NCBI GenBank assembly: GCA_018831265.1
Contig: JAHJCO010000012.1
Coordinates: 62,001-126,000, forward strand
Direction: 5' to 3'
Source of the DNA: Actinomycetota bacterium
GTDB taxonomy: Bacteria > Actinomycetota > Geothermincolia > Fen-727 > Anoxymicrobiaceae
Length of the DNA stretch: 64,000 bases
Shown here: positions 16,693-25,029 of the stretch, piece by piece
How positions within the stretch are numbered: position 1 is the first letter of the stretch
Layout: every line of letters begins with the position of its first letter
Program-made: the position numbers and the translations under genes
The notes under the pieces: model-generated
The model's database searches: none
What the model saw: only the letters and a program-made list of their open reading frames with translations
Told to the model about the DNA's origin: nothing

Positions 16693-17760
16693 GTGGCCGA
16701 CGAGGACGAAGGCAGACCCGGCGGTGAGGGCCGGAAGAAGGACTATCGTTGGGCCGGCGTGGATATCGACGCCGCCGACCGCGCGGTCTCACTCATCAAG
16801 GACGCGGTTTCCTCCACCCTCAGGCCCGAGGTGCTGACCGACCTGGGGGGATTCTCTTCCCTCTTCAAACTGGACCTTTCACGCTACGACGAGCCCGTGC
16901 TCGCCTGCGGCACCGACGGGGTCGGGACCAAGCTGAAGCTGGCGCAGGTGCTGGACGTCCATGACACAGTGGGTATCGACCTGGTCGCGATGTGCGCCGA
17001 CGACGTGGTCTGCTGCGGCGCCGAACCGCTCTTCTTCCAGGATTACATAGCCTGCGGGCAGGTGGTCCCGGAGCGGATCGCGCAGATCGTGGGCGGTGTC
17101 GCGGAGGGGTGCCGCAAGGCCGGCTGCGCGCTCACCGGCGGCGAGATAGCCGAGCACCCGGGGGTCATGGACCCGGACGACTACGACATCTCCGGGTTCT
17201 GCGTGGGCGTGGTGGAGCGCTCTCGGATAATAGACGGCTCGCGGATCGTACCCGAGGACAGGATCGTCGGGATCGGGTCGTCCGGCCTTCACTCCAACGG
17301 GTTCTCGCTGGTGAGAAAGCTGTTCTTCGAGTCCGGGGAGTTCAACCTGGACGACTCCTACAAGGGATTCGCCAAACCGCTGGGGCTGGAGCTCCTGACT
17401 CCCTCGGCCATCTACGCGAAGGGGGTACTGGAGGTGGCGGCGCGCTGCGACCTCAAGGCCGTGGCGCACGTGACGGGCGGCGGGATCACCGAGAACCTGC
17501 CGAGGGTCATCCCGGAAGACATGGACGCGGTAATATACACAGGCTCGTGGCCGGTGGGCAACCTCTTCACCTTCATCCGCAACGCGGCGGGGCTGGACCT
17601 GCACGACATGATGCGCACGTTCAACATGGGCCTGGGTATGCTTCTGGTCGTCCCGCCCTCCGAGGTGCGAGAGGTCATCAGGATGCTCGACGCCGGCATG
17701 TACCGAGCCTGGGAGGTCGGCGAGGTCGTAAAGGGCCAGAACACGGTCGTCTACCAGTAA
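16693..17760 (+). CDS. purM: Phosphoribosylformylglycinamidine cyclo-ligase (AIR synthetase)
   Basis: A 355-residue cytoplasmic enzyme that closes FGAM to AIR with ATP. The typical start 'YRWAGVDIDAADRAV' is followed by 'LACGTDGVGTKLKLA', 'DLVAMCADDVVCCGAEPLFFQDYIA', 'CALTGGEIAEHPG', 'GIGSSGLHSNGFSL' and 'HVTGGGITENLPRV', all conserved in PurM. It begins at GTG 16693 with GGGGGGCGG ahead, 21 bases after purF. An additional 15-residue acidic/basic leader (ADEDEGRPGGEGRKK) precedes the usual N-terminus. Immediately after its stop a palindromic repeat separates it from purN. Confidence 0.95.
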   Translation: MADEDEGRPGGEGRKKDYRWAGVDIDAADRAVSLIKDAVSSTLRPEVLTDLGGFSSLFKLDLSRYDEPVLACGTDGVGTKLKLAQVLDVHDTVGIDLVAMCADDVVCCGAEPLFFQDYIACGQVVPERIAQIVGGVAEGCRKAGCALTGGEIAEHPGVMDPDDYDISGFCVGVVERSRIIDGSRIVPEDRIVGIGSSGLHSNGFSLVRKLFFESGEFNLDDSYKGFAKPLGLELLTPSAIYAKGVLEVAARCDLKAVAHVTGGGITENLPRVIPEDMDAVIYTGSWPVGNLFTFIRNAAGLDLHDMMRTFNMGLGMLLVVPPSEVREVIRMLDAGMYRAWEVGEVVKGQNTVVYQ

Positions 17761-17761
17761 T

Positions 17762-17790
17762 TGTGCAAAAGGGTCAGGCACTTTTGCACA
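17762..17790. repeat. Palindromic repeat between purM and purN
   Basis: Perfect 10-base arms TGTGCAAAAG (17762-17771) and CTTTTGCACA (17781-17790) enclose GGTCAGGCA. The element begins two bases after the purM stop and ends 13 bases before the likely purN start. An inverted-orientation relative lies just after purN at 18421-18451. Confidence 0.8.
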
Positions 17791-17803
17791 TCGGGGGTGC
17801 GTT

Positions 17804-18415
17804 ATCGCGGACAGACTCAAGATCGCAGTCCTCGCCAGCGGCTCCGGCACCAACCTGGAGGCGATCGCCGGGGCCATCGACCGCGGGGAGGTGCCCGCCC
17901 AGATCGTGCTCGTGCTGAGCGACAACCCCGATGCCTACGCCCTGGAGCGCGCGCGCGGTCGGGGAATACCGACGAAGGTCGTGCTGCCGGCGGACTACCC
18001 CGACCGGCCGGCATTCGACGCAGCGATCGTCGAGTCCCTGAAGGAGGCGGGCGTCGGGCTGGTGGTGCTCGCCGGGTACATGAAGCTGGTCGGGCCGGCG
18101 TTCGTGGAGGCGTTCCGGGGGCGCATAATGAACATCCACCCCGCGCTGCTGCCCGGCTTTCCGGGGGAGCACGGGGTGGAGGACGCGCTTGCGCACGGCG
18201 TCAAGGTCAGCGGGGTCACGGTGCACTTCGTGGACGACGGGCTGGACACCGGGCCGATAATCGTGCAGGCGGCGGTCCCCGTGCAGGAGGAGGACGACAA
18301 GGAGTCGTTGCACAACCGGATCCACGAGCAGGAGTACCGGGTCTATCCGGAGGCCATTAAGCTGTTCGCCGAGGGGCGCCTCCGAATCGAAGGGCGCCGG
18401 GTACGCATTGTCTGA
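17804..18415 (+). CDS. purN: Phosphoribosylglycinamide formyltransferase, start codon abnormal
   Basis: About 203 residues with all parts of PurN: phosphate-binding LASGSGTNLEAI at the N-terminus, catalytic 'IMNIHPALLPGFPG' with its Asn and His, and 'VHFVDDGLDTGPII' with the Asp. It transfers a formyl group from 10-formyl-THF to GAR. The frame has no ATG, GTG or TTG between a stop at 17729 and a GTG at 17891; starting at 17891 would remove the phosphate loop. The only plausible starts are ATC 17804 or GTT 17801, with GGGGGT at 17793-17798 ahead. Either a rare ATC start is used, or one base is in error (the nearby GTG 17797 is out of frame). A palindrome lies immediately upstream and may have replaced the original start region. 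The exact start is uncertain. Confidence 0.88.
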   Translation: MADRLKIAVLASGSGTNLEAIAGAIDRGEVPAQIVLVLSDNPDAYALERARGRGIPTKVVLPADYPDRPAFDAAIVESLKEAGVGLVVLAGYMKLVGPAFVEAFRGRIMNIHPALLPGFPGEHGVEDALAHGVKVSGVTVHFVDDGLDTGPIIVQAAVPVQEEDDKESLHNRIHEQEYRVYPEAIKLFAEGRLRIEGRRVRIV

Positions 18416-18420
18416 AGATG

Positions 18421-18451
18421 TGTAGCAAAAGTGCCTGACCCTTTTGCTACA
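18421..18451. repeat. Palindromic repeat between purN and purH
   Basis: Perfect 11-base arms TGTAGCAAAAG (18421-18431) and CTTTTGCTACA (18441-18451) enclose TGCCTGACC, which is the exact reverse complement of the loop of the element before purN. It starts five bases after the purN stop and ends 52 bases before purH. Confidence 0.8.
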
Positions 18452-18502
18452 CTGCGATAGACTGCCGCGGAGAAACCTGGCTCCCGTATGAAAGGGGAAG
18501 GC

Positions 18503-20056
18503 ATGCCGAAGGTCAAGAGGGCGCTGCTGAGCGTCTCCGATAAGGACAACATCGTGTGGCTGGCTCGCGAGCTGGAGGCCATGGGCGTGGAGCTCATCTC
18601 CACCGGCGGCACCTACAAGCTTCTTGCCGGGGAGGACGTGAAGGTGACCCCGGTCGCCGAGGTGACCGGCTTCCCCGAGATGCTGGACGGCAGGGTAAAG
18701 ACCCTCCACCCCAAGATCCACGGGGGCATCCTGGCCGACCGTTCCAAGCCGGAGCACATCCGGCAGCTCGAGTACCAGAAGATCCCCCGGATAGACCTGG
18801 TGGTGGTCAACCTGTATCCCTTCGCCGCGACAGTGGCAAGGCCCGGGGTGACCCGCGAGGAGGCCATCGAGCAGATAGACATAGGCGGCCCCACGATGGT
18901 GCGCGCCTCGGCCAAGAACAACGAGTTCGTCGCCATCGTCGTGAACCCCGCTCGCTACGTCTCCATCGTCGAAGAGATGAAGGCGTCGGGCGGAGAGATA
19001 AGCAGGGAGACGTGCGGCGAGCTGGCCCGCGAGGCGTTCGCCCACACCGCCGACTACGACGCGATGATCACGGCCTACCTGTCGGCGGAGGCGGGCGAGG
19101 AGGGCGAGTTTCCCCGGCTGCTCGGCCCGACCTTCAAGAAGGTCTCCACCCTGCGGTACGGCGAGAACCCGCACCAGTCCGGCGCGCTGTACGCCGAGTC
19201 CGGCGCGGTGGGGGCGTCGCTGGCCACAGCGCCCCAGATAGCCGGGCCCGCTCTCTCGTTCAACAACATCCTGGACGGGGAGGCGGCATGGCAGTGCTGC
19301 CTGGAGTTCGAGCGCCCCGCCTGCGTCATCATCAAGCACAACAACCCCTGTGGGGTGGCGGAGGCCACGGGCCCCGCCGAGGCGTACCGCAAGGCCCTGG
19401 ACTGCGACCCGGTCTCGGCGTTCGGCTCGGTGATCGCGTTCAACAGGCCCGTGGACGCCCCGTGCGCCCGGGCGATGAAGGGCAATTTCATCGAGCTGCT
19501 GCTGGCCCCGGCTTTCGATGACGAGGCCCTCGAGATCCTCAAGGTCAAGAAGGACCTGCGCATCCTGGGCATGGCCGACTCTACGGGTATGCAGGCCGCA
19601 GGCCTGGACATGAGGCGCGTCCATGGCGGGATGCTGGTACAGGAGTACGACACCGACCCGTACGACAGGGCCGCCTGGAAGGTCATGAGCACGGTCGAGC
19701 CCACCGAGGAGCAGTGGGCCGACCTGCTGTTCGCCTGGCGCGTCTGCAAGCACGTGAAGTCCAACGCCATCGTCCTGGCGAAGGACGGGGCCACCGTCGG
19801 CGTGGGCGCCGGGCAGATGAGCAGGGTGGACTCGGCCGGAATAGCGGTCGAGAAGGCCGGCGAGAAGGCTCAGGGGTGCGTGGTCGCCTCGGATGCCTTC
19901 TTCCCGTTCCCGGACGCCGTCGAGAAGGTCGTAGGCGCGGGAGCGAAGGCCATGATAGAGCCGGGCGGCTCCAAGCGCGACGACGAGGCCCTTGCCGTCT
20001 GCGAGGCGAACGGCGTGGCCATGGTCTTTACGGGACGCAGGCACTTCCGCCACTAG
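18503..20056 (+). CDS. purH: Bifunctional AICAR transformylase / IMP cyclohydrolase
   Basis: A 517-residue enzyme for the last two steps to IMP. The N-terminal MGS-like cyclohydrolase has '[20 protein letters not shown]', '[11 protein letters not shown]', '[19 protein letters not shown]' and '[14 protein letters not shown]'. The transformylase domain has '[14 protein letters not shown]', '[15 protein letters not shown]' (catalytic Lys-His), '[25 protein letters not shown]' and '[11 protein letters not shown]'. ATG 18503 is preferred, with AGGGGAAGG just ahead; an in-frame ATG at 18488 would add five residues. It closes the purine cluster; a 48-base tandem repeat follows. Confidence 0.95.
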   Translation: MPKVKRALLSVSDKDNIVWLARELEAMGVELISTGGTYKLLAGEDVKVTPVAEVTGFPEMLDGRVKTLHPKIHGGILADRSKPEHIRQLEYQKIPRIDLVVVNLYPFAATVARPGVTREEAIEQIDIGGPTMVRASAKNNEFVAIVVNPARYVSIVEEMKASGGEISRETCGELAREAFAHTADYDAMITAYLSAEAGEEGEFPRLLGPTFKKVSTLRYGENPHQSGALYAESGAVGASLATAPQIAGPALSFNNILDGEAAWQCCLEFERPACVIIKHNNPCGVAEATGPAEAYRKALDCDPVSAFGSVIAFNRPVDAPCARAMKGNFIELLLAPAFDDEALEILKVKKDLRILGMADSTGMQAAGLDMRRVHGGMLVQEYDTDPYDRAAWKVMSTVEPTEEQWADLLFAWRVCKHVKSNAIVLAKDGATVGVGAGQMSRVDSAGIAVEKAGEKAQGCVVASDAFFPFPDAVEKVVGAGAKAMIEPGGSKRDDEALAVCEANGVAMVFTGRRHFRH

Positions 20057-20092
20057 GGTCAGGGGGGACTTCAATGTCAGCTATCTAGCCGC

Positions 20093-20202
20093 ATGACCTG
20101 CCTGGTGTGACTTGAATCCCGCCTGACCCCTACGCTAGTCAGCGATCTCGCCAAATGACCTGCCTGGTGTGACTTGAATCCCGCCTGACCCCCACGCTAG
20201 TC
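20093..20202. repeat. 48-base direct repeat, two copies
   Basis: Two near-identical 48-base copies (20093-20140 and 20155-20202) begin ATGACCTGCCTGGTGTGACT and end CGCTAGTC, differing at one base (CCCCTACG versus CCCCCACG), at a 62-base period. A partial inverted relative (GGGTCAGGGGGGACTTCAA) lies at 20056. The second copy supplies the TAG stop of the leftward gene that ends at 20197. Confidence 0.8.
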
Positions 20203-22446
20203 GACGTGGACGTTGCTCACGACCATGTTCAGCGGTACCTTCTCGAAGCCTGATACGTCCGGGAGCGGGGCGGCCGCGGCGTCGGTCTGGAGAACCAGGG
20301 AGTTCTCGCCGGGCCTCAGCGATGCGTTCTCGACGACCACCTCGACCGGCATCGCGCCCAGGCGCACTGTTCCGACCACCTTGCCGTTCAGACTTACCAC
20401 CAGCTCGCCGGAGCCGGCGGGCGCCACCGCCTTGAAGGAGATGGAGCGCTCGACCGGCTCGTCCAGGTGCGAATCCACGACCAGTTCTTCCCTCTGCAAC
20501 CCCGGGTGCCAGACCGCGCCGACGGGGTCGGTGAAAGGCTGCCAGGGCGCATCCAGGAACCGTGCCACGAAGTCCGCCTTCGGGGCTGTTACCCTGAACA
20601 CGTCGCAGGCGGGGAAAGACGCCACCTTCTCCAGCCCGGCGGGAAGCTTCAGGTCTGCATACGCCACAGGGAACTTATAGTTGGCAGAGGGCCCCTGCGG
20701 CAGCTCGTAGGAGGCCTTGAGGATCATCACGTAGTCCGCGCCCAGGAGCCTGAGTATGCCCGGGGTGTCGGGGTCCGTAATATCCAGCATCACCTGCCTG
20801 TACGACTCCCCGTCCCCCTCGGGACCATACCCGTCCAGCAGCGACTTCTCGTGGAGACGCTGGAAGAAGAGGTACCCGTAGGTGTTGAACTCGTCCCGCA
20901 TGTACATGGGGTAGATCGCGGCGGCCGGCTTGCCGGGCTGCTCGGCGAGCCAGTAGTAGTAGTCGGTGGTCTTGCTGGTATCCAGCGAGTAGAACGGAGG
21001 CACGATCGCGAACTCGGCCAGGACCAGCACGCACAGGACGGTGGTGACCAGCACCGCGTGCCTCGCCAGCCGGCGGTTCTCCAGCAGGAAGGAGACGCCG
21101 CAGGCGGCCAGCGCCGCAACGCAGAACATCACCAGCACCCCGAACCGCGAGTACGCCCTGAACTGCGGGACCACCTTGTACAGGAGCCAGGACGGGAAGT
21201 AGAGCTTTATCCGCAGCACCGTGGCGGTCGGCGGCATGGATACCACGAAGGCGACGGCGCCCGTGGCGAGGAGTCCCACGACGTACGGCAGGGATCCCGC
21301 CCTCCTGTCGAAACCCCCGATGCCGTTGCCTTGGCCATCTTCAGCGCCCTCGATCCTCTCCGTGTCCCCGCCTTCCCCGGCGTGAGGTTCCTCATCACCG
21401 GGTGGCCCGTTCGCGCGCCTCTTCTTCCCCGCCGCCGCTGCCCCCCACAGAGCCACACCCGAGAGCAGCAGGGGTACGTACCCCAGGAAGAGGCTGCTCT
21501 CACCCGTGTAGGAGCCGTGCATGTTCCCGGTCAGGAACCCCCGGGTGCGCCCGCCGAAGAGCGTGCTCTCGGCGCTCGGCAGGACGTACTCCCAGGGCCG
21601 GGCCGAGTACTGGTAGAGCGCCGACATCTCCCTGCGCTCCACCCTCGGCATCCTGAGGGCGACCAGCGCCAGTCCGGCGAGCGCGACCAGGACCAGGCAT
21701 ACCACCGCGACTGTGACGAGACGGCCGCGCCCGCCCTCACGGCGACCGCTCCGAGCGCGTCTCACCAGCAGCACTACGGGCACGAAGACGATCGCGAACA
21801 GCGCCGCCATCATCCCGTACTGCAGGTTGTAAAGCCAGGTGAGGACCAGTATCGCGGCGCACCAGACCACGGGACGCAGGCCGGGCTTCTCCAGCGCCTT
21901 CACCAGGAAGAGAGCGAAGAGCGGCAGCCAGAACGCGGACAGCAACCCGATATGCTCCTTGCCCTGCGCCAGCATGAACGGGCAGAACGCGAAGGCGAAC
22001 CCCGCGAACGCCGCGGCCGCCCTGCTCCCCGTGAGCCTGCGAGCGAAGAAGTACATCGCCACCGCGGTCAGGAAGAAGGACAGCAGCAGGATCACGTTGT
22101 AGGCGACGGTCTCGCCGGCGACGATGGACAGTGGGACGGTGATCAGGCTGGTGAGGGGGTTGGTGCCGAAGATGGTCTGCTTCCACCCGAACGGCACCGC
22201 CACCATCGTGCAGTTGGAGAGCGGCAGGCCATGGCCGAACGCGTACCGGAACCACCAGAACGACCACAGGGCGCCCAGCGGGTCGCGTTTCTCGGCGTAG
22301 GTACGGTGCAGGAGGGTGATCGCGGGGTAGGTGAAGACGATTGTCACAAGGCCGTAGAGCGCGAATACGGCGGACTCCGGCCGGAGGAATACCCTGGTTA
22401 TCCGCCTCTTCAGTCGGCCTTTGTTCTTCATCATGCTGGCTGCCAT
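20197..22446 (-). CDS. Large GT-C-like multi-pass membrane protein (YfhO-like)
   Basis: A 749-residue integral membrane protein with roughly ten to twelve hydrophobic segments in the N-terminal 470 residues (for example SAVFALYGLVTIVFTYPAI, 'YNVILLLSFFLTAVAMYFFA' and 'AAAAFAGFAFAFCPFMLA') and a C-terminal outer domain of beta-rich character. The first loop 'EKRDPLGALWSFWWFRYA' contains the acidic residue usually catalytic in GT-C enzymes. This layout is that of YfhO-like and related lipid-linked-sugar glycosyltransferases; donor and acceptor unknown. An Arg/Glu/Gly-rich low-complexity cytoplasmic stretch sits near residues 335-370. Its stop lies inside a repeat copy. The start codon is 46 bases from the divergent PMT-like gene; no ribosome site is visible. 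Confidence 0.75.
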   Translation of the reverse strand: MAASMMKNKGRLKRRITRVFLRPESAVFALYGLVTIVFTYPAITLLHRTYAEKRDPLGALWSFWWFRYAFGHGLPLSNCTMVAVPFGWKQTIFGTNPLTSLITVPLSIVAGETVAYNVILLLSFFLTAVAMYFFARRLTGSRAAAAFAGFAFAFCPFMLAQGKEHIGLLSAFWLPLFALFLVKALEKPGLRPVVWCAAILVLTWLYNLQYGMMAALFAIVFVPVVLLVRRARSGRREGGRGRLVTVAVVCLVLVALAGLALVALRMPRVERREMSALYQYSARPWEYVLPSAESTLFGGRTRGFLTGNMHGSYTGESSLFLGYVPLLLSGVALWGAAAAGKKRRANGPPGDEEPHAGEGGDTERIEGAEDGQGNGIGGFDRRAGSLPYVVGLLATGAVAFVVSMPPTATVLRIKLYFPSWLLYKVVPQFRAYSRFGVLVMFCVAALAACGVSFLLENRRLARHAVLVTTVLCVLVLAEFAIVPPFYSLDTSKTTDYYYWLAEQPGKPAAAIYPMYMRDEFNTYGYLFFQRLHEKSLLDGYGPEGDGESYRQVMLDITDPDTPGILRLLGADYVMILKASYELPQGPSANYKFPVAYADLKLPAGLEKVASFPACDVFRVTAPKADFVARFLDAPWQPFTDPVGAVWHPGLQREELVVDSHLDEPVERSISFKAVAPAGSGELVVSLNGKVVGTVRLGAMPVEVVVENASLRPGENSLVLQTDAAAAPLPDVSGFEKVPLNMVVSNVHVD

Positions 22447-22456
22447 TTTGGACGGT

Positions 22457-22462
22457 TATAAT
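22457..22462 (+). promoter_or_regulatory. -10-like TATAAT in a divergent gap
   Basis: TATAAT on the plus strand (its complement also gives TATTAT one base on for the minus strand) lies in the gap between the GT-C gene (start 22446, leftward) and the PMT-like gene (start 22493, rightward). No matching -35 boxes are obvious. For the leftward gene the spacing would give an almost leaderless message. Confidence 0.35.
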
Positions 22463-22492
22463 ATCACAAGGGTTCGTGCCCCCTTCGGGTGC

Positions 22493-24121
22493 ATGAACAC
22501 GCAAGGACCCCGGGCCGTCGATCTCCATGTGAACGGACGTAACAGAACGGGAGACAAGGGCAGCTTGGCCGATGATTCCTCGCATAAGACCTCGATCCGC
22601 GCGGAGAGGTTGCAGGACCTGCTCGTGGTCGCGGTCCTCACCCTCGCGGGGGCCGGCACCCGCCTCCTGTACCTGTTCCAGCCGGTAAGGCTCGACGAGA
22701 TCCAGACTTTCTTCGCGTACGTCCAGCGCCCGCTCTTCATCGCGCTCACCAAGAACAACCCCCCCAACAACCAGTTCTTCCATACCCTGCTGGTGAAGGC
22801 GTCCATCGGGGTGTTCGGCCCGCACGACTGGGCGATGCGGCTGCCCGCCTACATCGCAGGCATAGCGATGATCCCGCTCACCTACCTGGTCGTGCGCAGG
22901 CTGTTCGACCGGGGCGCCGTGTCGCCCCACCGCTGGGCGGCGATCCTGGCGGCCGGCCTGGTCGCGGGTTCCAGCCACCTCGTCGACTACTCCACCAGTG
23001 CCAGGGGATATACCATCCAGGCGGTCCTGGTCATCGGGCTGGTCCTGCTCGGCCTGAGACTGGAGCGCAGGCGCGCAACGTGGTCGTGGGCCGCTTTCGC
23101 GCTGCTGGCGATCCTCACCCTGTACACGATCCCGACCTCCGTCTACTTCGTAGGGGCAGTGGTGGTGTGGCTCGGCATCGCGGGCCTGCGCCGCTACACG
23201 GTGGAGAACAGGGCGCCGTTCCTCTTGAAGCTGGCCGCCTCCGGCGCGGCGGCGGGTCTGGTCACCGTCCTGCTCTACGTCCCGGTCATCACCACCTCGG
23301 GGCTCGCCAGCGTCACCAGCAACCCGATGGTCCAGCCCATGCCGTTCGGATACTTCCTCCAGGGGACCGTCAAGCTGGCGTGGGACACGTTCCGGTCGTG
23401 GAACGTAGCCATCGGCCCGGTCCTGGGGATCCTGCTGCTGATCTGCTTCGTCGCGGGCCTGGTGTTCTTCCGGAGGCTCTCCACCGAGAGGGTGGACCCG
23501 GTCCTGATCATGCTGGTCTTCAGCGTCGTGGCGCTGCTGGTCCAGAGGTCCGTACCCTTCACCAGGACCTGGATACCGTTGCTGCCGTTCTACTTCGGCA
23601 CCGCGGCGGCGGGCGGTCTCCACCTCGGCTCGTCCATTGTCGCCTTCGCCAGGGAGAAGGGCCTGAAGGCCAGGCCGAGCGCGGGCTTCGCGCTGGTGGC
23701 CGTCGTGGTGCTCTCCTGCTTCCTCTGCGCCCTGGTGATCGCGCAGGACACACCCTACCAGGCCAACTCGCTCGGCGTGCCGGCTCCCGAGAGCTCGTTC
23801 AAGGACGCCAGGGCAGTGGCTGACTACCTGAAGGACAACCTGCGGCCCGGCGACATCGTCTATATCGATCACTTCGCCGAGCCCACGCTGGAATTCTACC
23901 TGACACAGGAGGGGGTTCCGCCCGGATACCTTTTCGCCAACAACCAGGGCGCCGACACCGCTGCCGAGCCCCGCCGGGTCATCGTGGTGCTGGCAGGGAG
24001 TGAGGGGCACGGGTATGAGCCGGCGGTCTTCGACTGGGCAACGGCCGCGGACCTGCAGAACGCGGAGATACTCAAGATGCTCCCCTGCACGGTTATTATG
24101 GCCACGGAGGTTAAGAGGTGA
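22493..24121 (+). CDS. PMT-like glycosyltransferase (GT-C, family 39/83 type), cassette 1
   Basis: A 542-residue membrane protein. After a short cytoplasmic leader it shows 'LLYLFQPVRLDEIQTFFA', where the Asp-Glu pair after the first membrane segment is the hallmark of protein-O-mannosyl- or ArnT-like transferases (PMT_2 domain), and later 'DYSTSARGYTIQAVLV', also typical. About ten membrane segments follow, then a C-terminal domain outside the membrane with 'ESSFKDARAVADYLKDNLRPGD'. Such enzymes move a sugar from a polyprenyl carrier to a protein or glycan on the outer face. ATG 22493 is used in preference to an upstream in-frame ATG whose leader overlaps the divergent promoter. The next gene overlaps its stop by GTGA; the paralogue at 52.9 kb has the same partners. 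Confidence 0.82.
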   Translation: MNTQGPRAVDLHVNGRNRTGDKGSLADDSSHKTSIRAERLQDLLVVAVLTLAGAGTRLLYLFQPVRLDEIQTFFAYVQRPLFIALTKNNPPNNQFFHTLLVKASIGVFGPHDWAMRLPAYIAGIAMIPLTYLVVRRLFDRGAVSPHRWAAILAAGLVAGSSHLVDYSTSARGYTIQAVLVIGLVLLGLRLERRRATWSWAAFALLAILTLYTIPTSVYFVGAVVVWLGIAGLRRYTVENRAPFLLKLAASGAAAGLVTVLLYVPVITTSGLASVTSNPMVQPMPFGYFLQGTVKLAWDTFRSWNVAIGPVLGILLLICFVAGLVFFRRLSTERVDPVLIMLVFSVVALLVQRSVPFTRTWIPLLPFYFGTAAAGGLHLGSSIVAFAREKGLKARPSAGFALVAVVVLSCFLCALVIAQDTPYQANSLGVPAPESSFKDARAVADYLKDNLRPGDIVYIDHFAEPTLEFYLTQEGVPPGYLFANNQGADTAAEPRRVIVVLAGSEGHGYEPAVFDWATAADLQNAEILKMLPCTVIMATEVKR

Positions 24122-25029
24122 GGCGCTTCTTCGCCTTCGCCATGGCACTGACCGCCGCAGCCCTGCTCGCCGCCGCGGGCTGCGGCGGCCCGACGACGCT
24201 CAGGGTGGCGCTCAGGTCCGACACCCGCTTCAGCCTCAGCGGCATCTCTGCTCTGGAGGACGGGTCCGCATTTGCGGTCGGAGAGGACGGCGTCGTGTTG
24301 CGTATGGAGCCGGGTGGCGCGTGGCGTGAAGAGCCTGCCGCGACCTCTCACGACCTGGTGGGGGTGTTCGCGCTCGACGCGGCGCACGTGTGGGCCGTCG
24401 GCTCGGCGGGTACGATTCTCTTCTACGACGGGACCTCCTGGATGCCGCAGGACAGTGGGACCGAGGTCGAGCTGACGGGGGTCACGGCCACGGACCCGGA
24501 CCACGCCTGGGCCTGCGGCTGGGGCGAGGAGGTGCTTTTCTTCGACGGGGAGCGCTGGACCCGGCAGCACCAGGGAATGGCTTCGCTCAGGGGGATCGCG
24601 GCGGCGGACCCGGATCACGTGTGGGCGGTCGGGTCCAACGGGACCATCCTCTTCTACGACGGCGGGTCATGGTCGAGACAGGACTCAGAGACAACGGTCG
24701 AGCTTACCGGCGTCTGTGTCGGCGACGGCGGGGCCTGGGCGTGCGGGCTGGCCGGCCGCCTGCTCGAGTTCAGGGGCGCCTGGAGGACGGTGCGAAGCGG
24801 GGACGAGATGTTCAGGGGCATCGCCCGCTCTGGCGACGGTACGCTCTGGGTGGTCGGCTACCAGGACTTCACGTTCTCGACCGACCCGGGATCCGTGGTG
24901 CTGCGCCTGGACGGAGGCTGGATGGGCCTGGAGGTCCCGGAAGGGCTCTATCCCACGGGGGTGTCGACCTCGGGCGGAGGCGTCTGGGTCTGCGGGCTTG
25001 GGGGCGTCGTGTGGGGTGAGGCGCTGTGA
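24118..25029 (+). CDS. Secreted WAVG-repeat beta-propeller lipoprotein, cassette 1 (first)
   Basis: A 303-residue predicted lipoprotein: signal peptide ending ALLAAAGC (lipobox Cys near residue 22). The mature part is a run of about six ~40-residue units of the form 'L.GV.A.DP.HVWAVGS.GTILFYDG.SW..QDSGT', which I read as blades of a YCF48/HYR-like beta-propeller. No catalytic motif is seen. It would sit on the outside of the membrane, close to the product of the upstream PMT-like gene, with which its frame overlaps by GTGA. It in turn overlaps a second propeller gene. A role as sugar acceptor, sensor or scaffold is inference. Confidence 0.75.
   Translation: MRRFFAFAMALTAAALLAAAGCGGPTTLRVALRSDTRFSLSGISALEDGSAFAVGEDGVVLRMEPGGAWREEPAATSHDLVGVFALDAAHVWAVGSAGTILFYDGTSWMPQDSGTEVELTGVTATDPDHAWACGWGEEVLFFDGERWTRQHQGMASLRGIAAADPDHVWAVGSNGTILFYDGGSWSRQDSETTVELTGVCVGDGGAWACGLAGRLLEFRGAWRTVRSGDEMFRGIARSGDGTLWVVGYQDFTFSTDPGSVVLRLDGGWMGLEVPEGLYPTGVSTSGGGVWVCGLGGVVWGEAL

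Noticed and set aside
17762-18451. CRISPR-like spacing of palindromes around purN
   Set aside because: Only two elements 650 bases apart with a gene between them; no regular repeat-spacer pattern.
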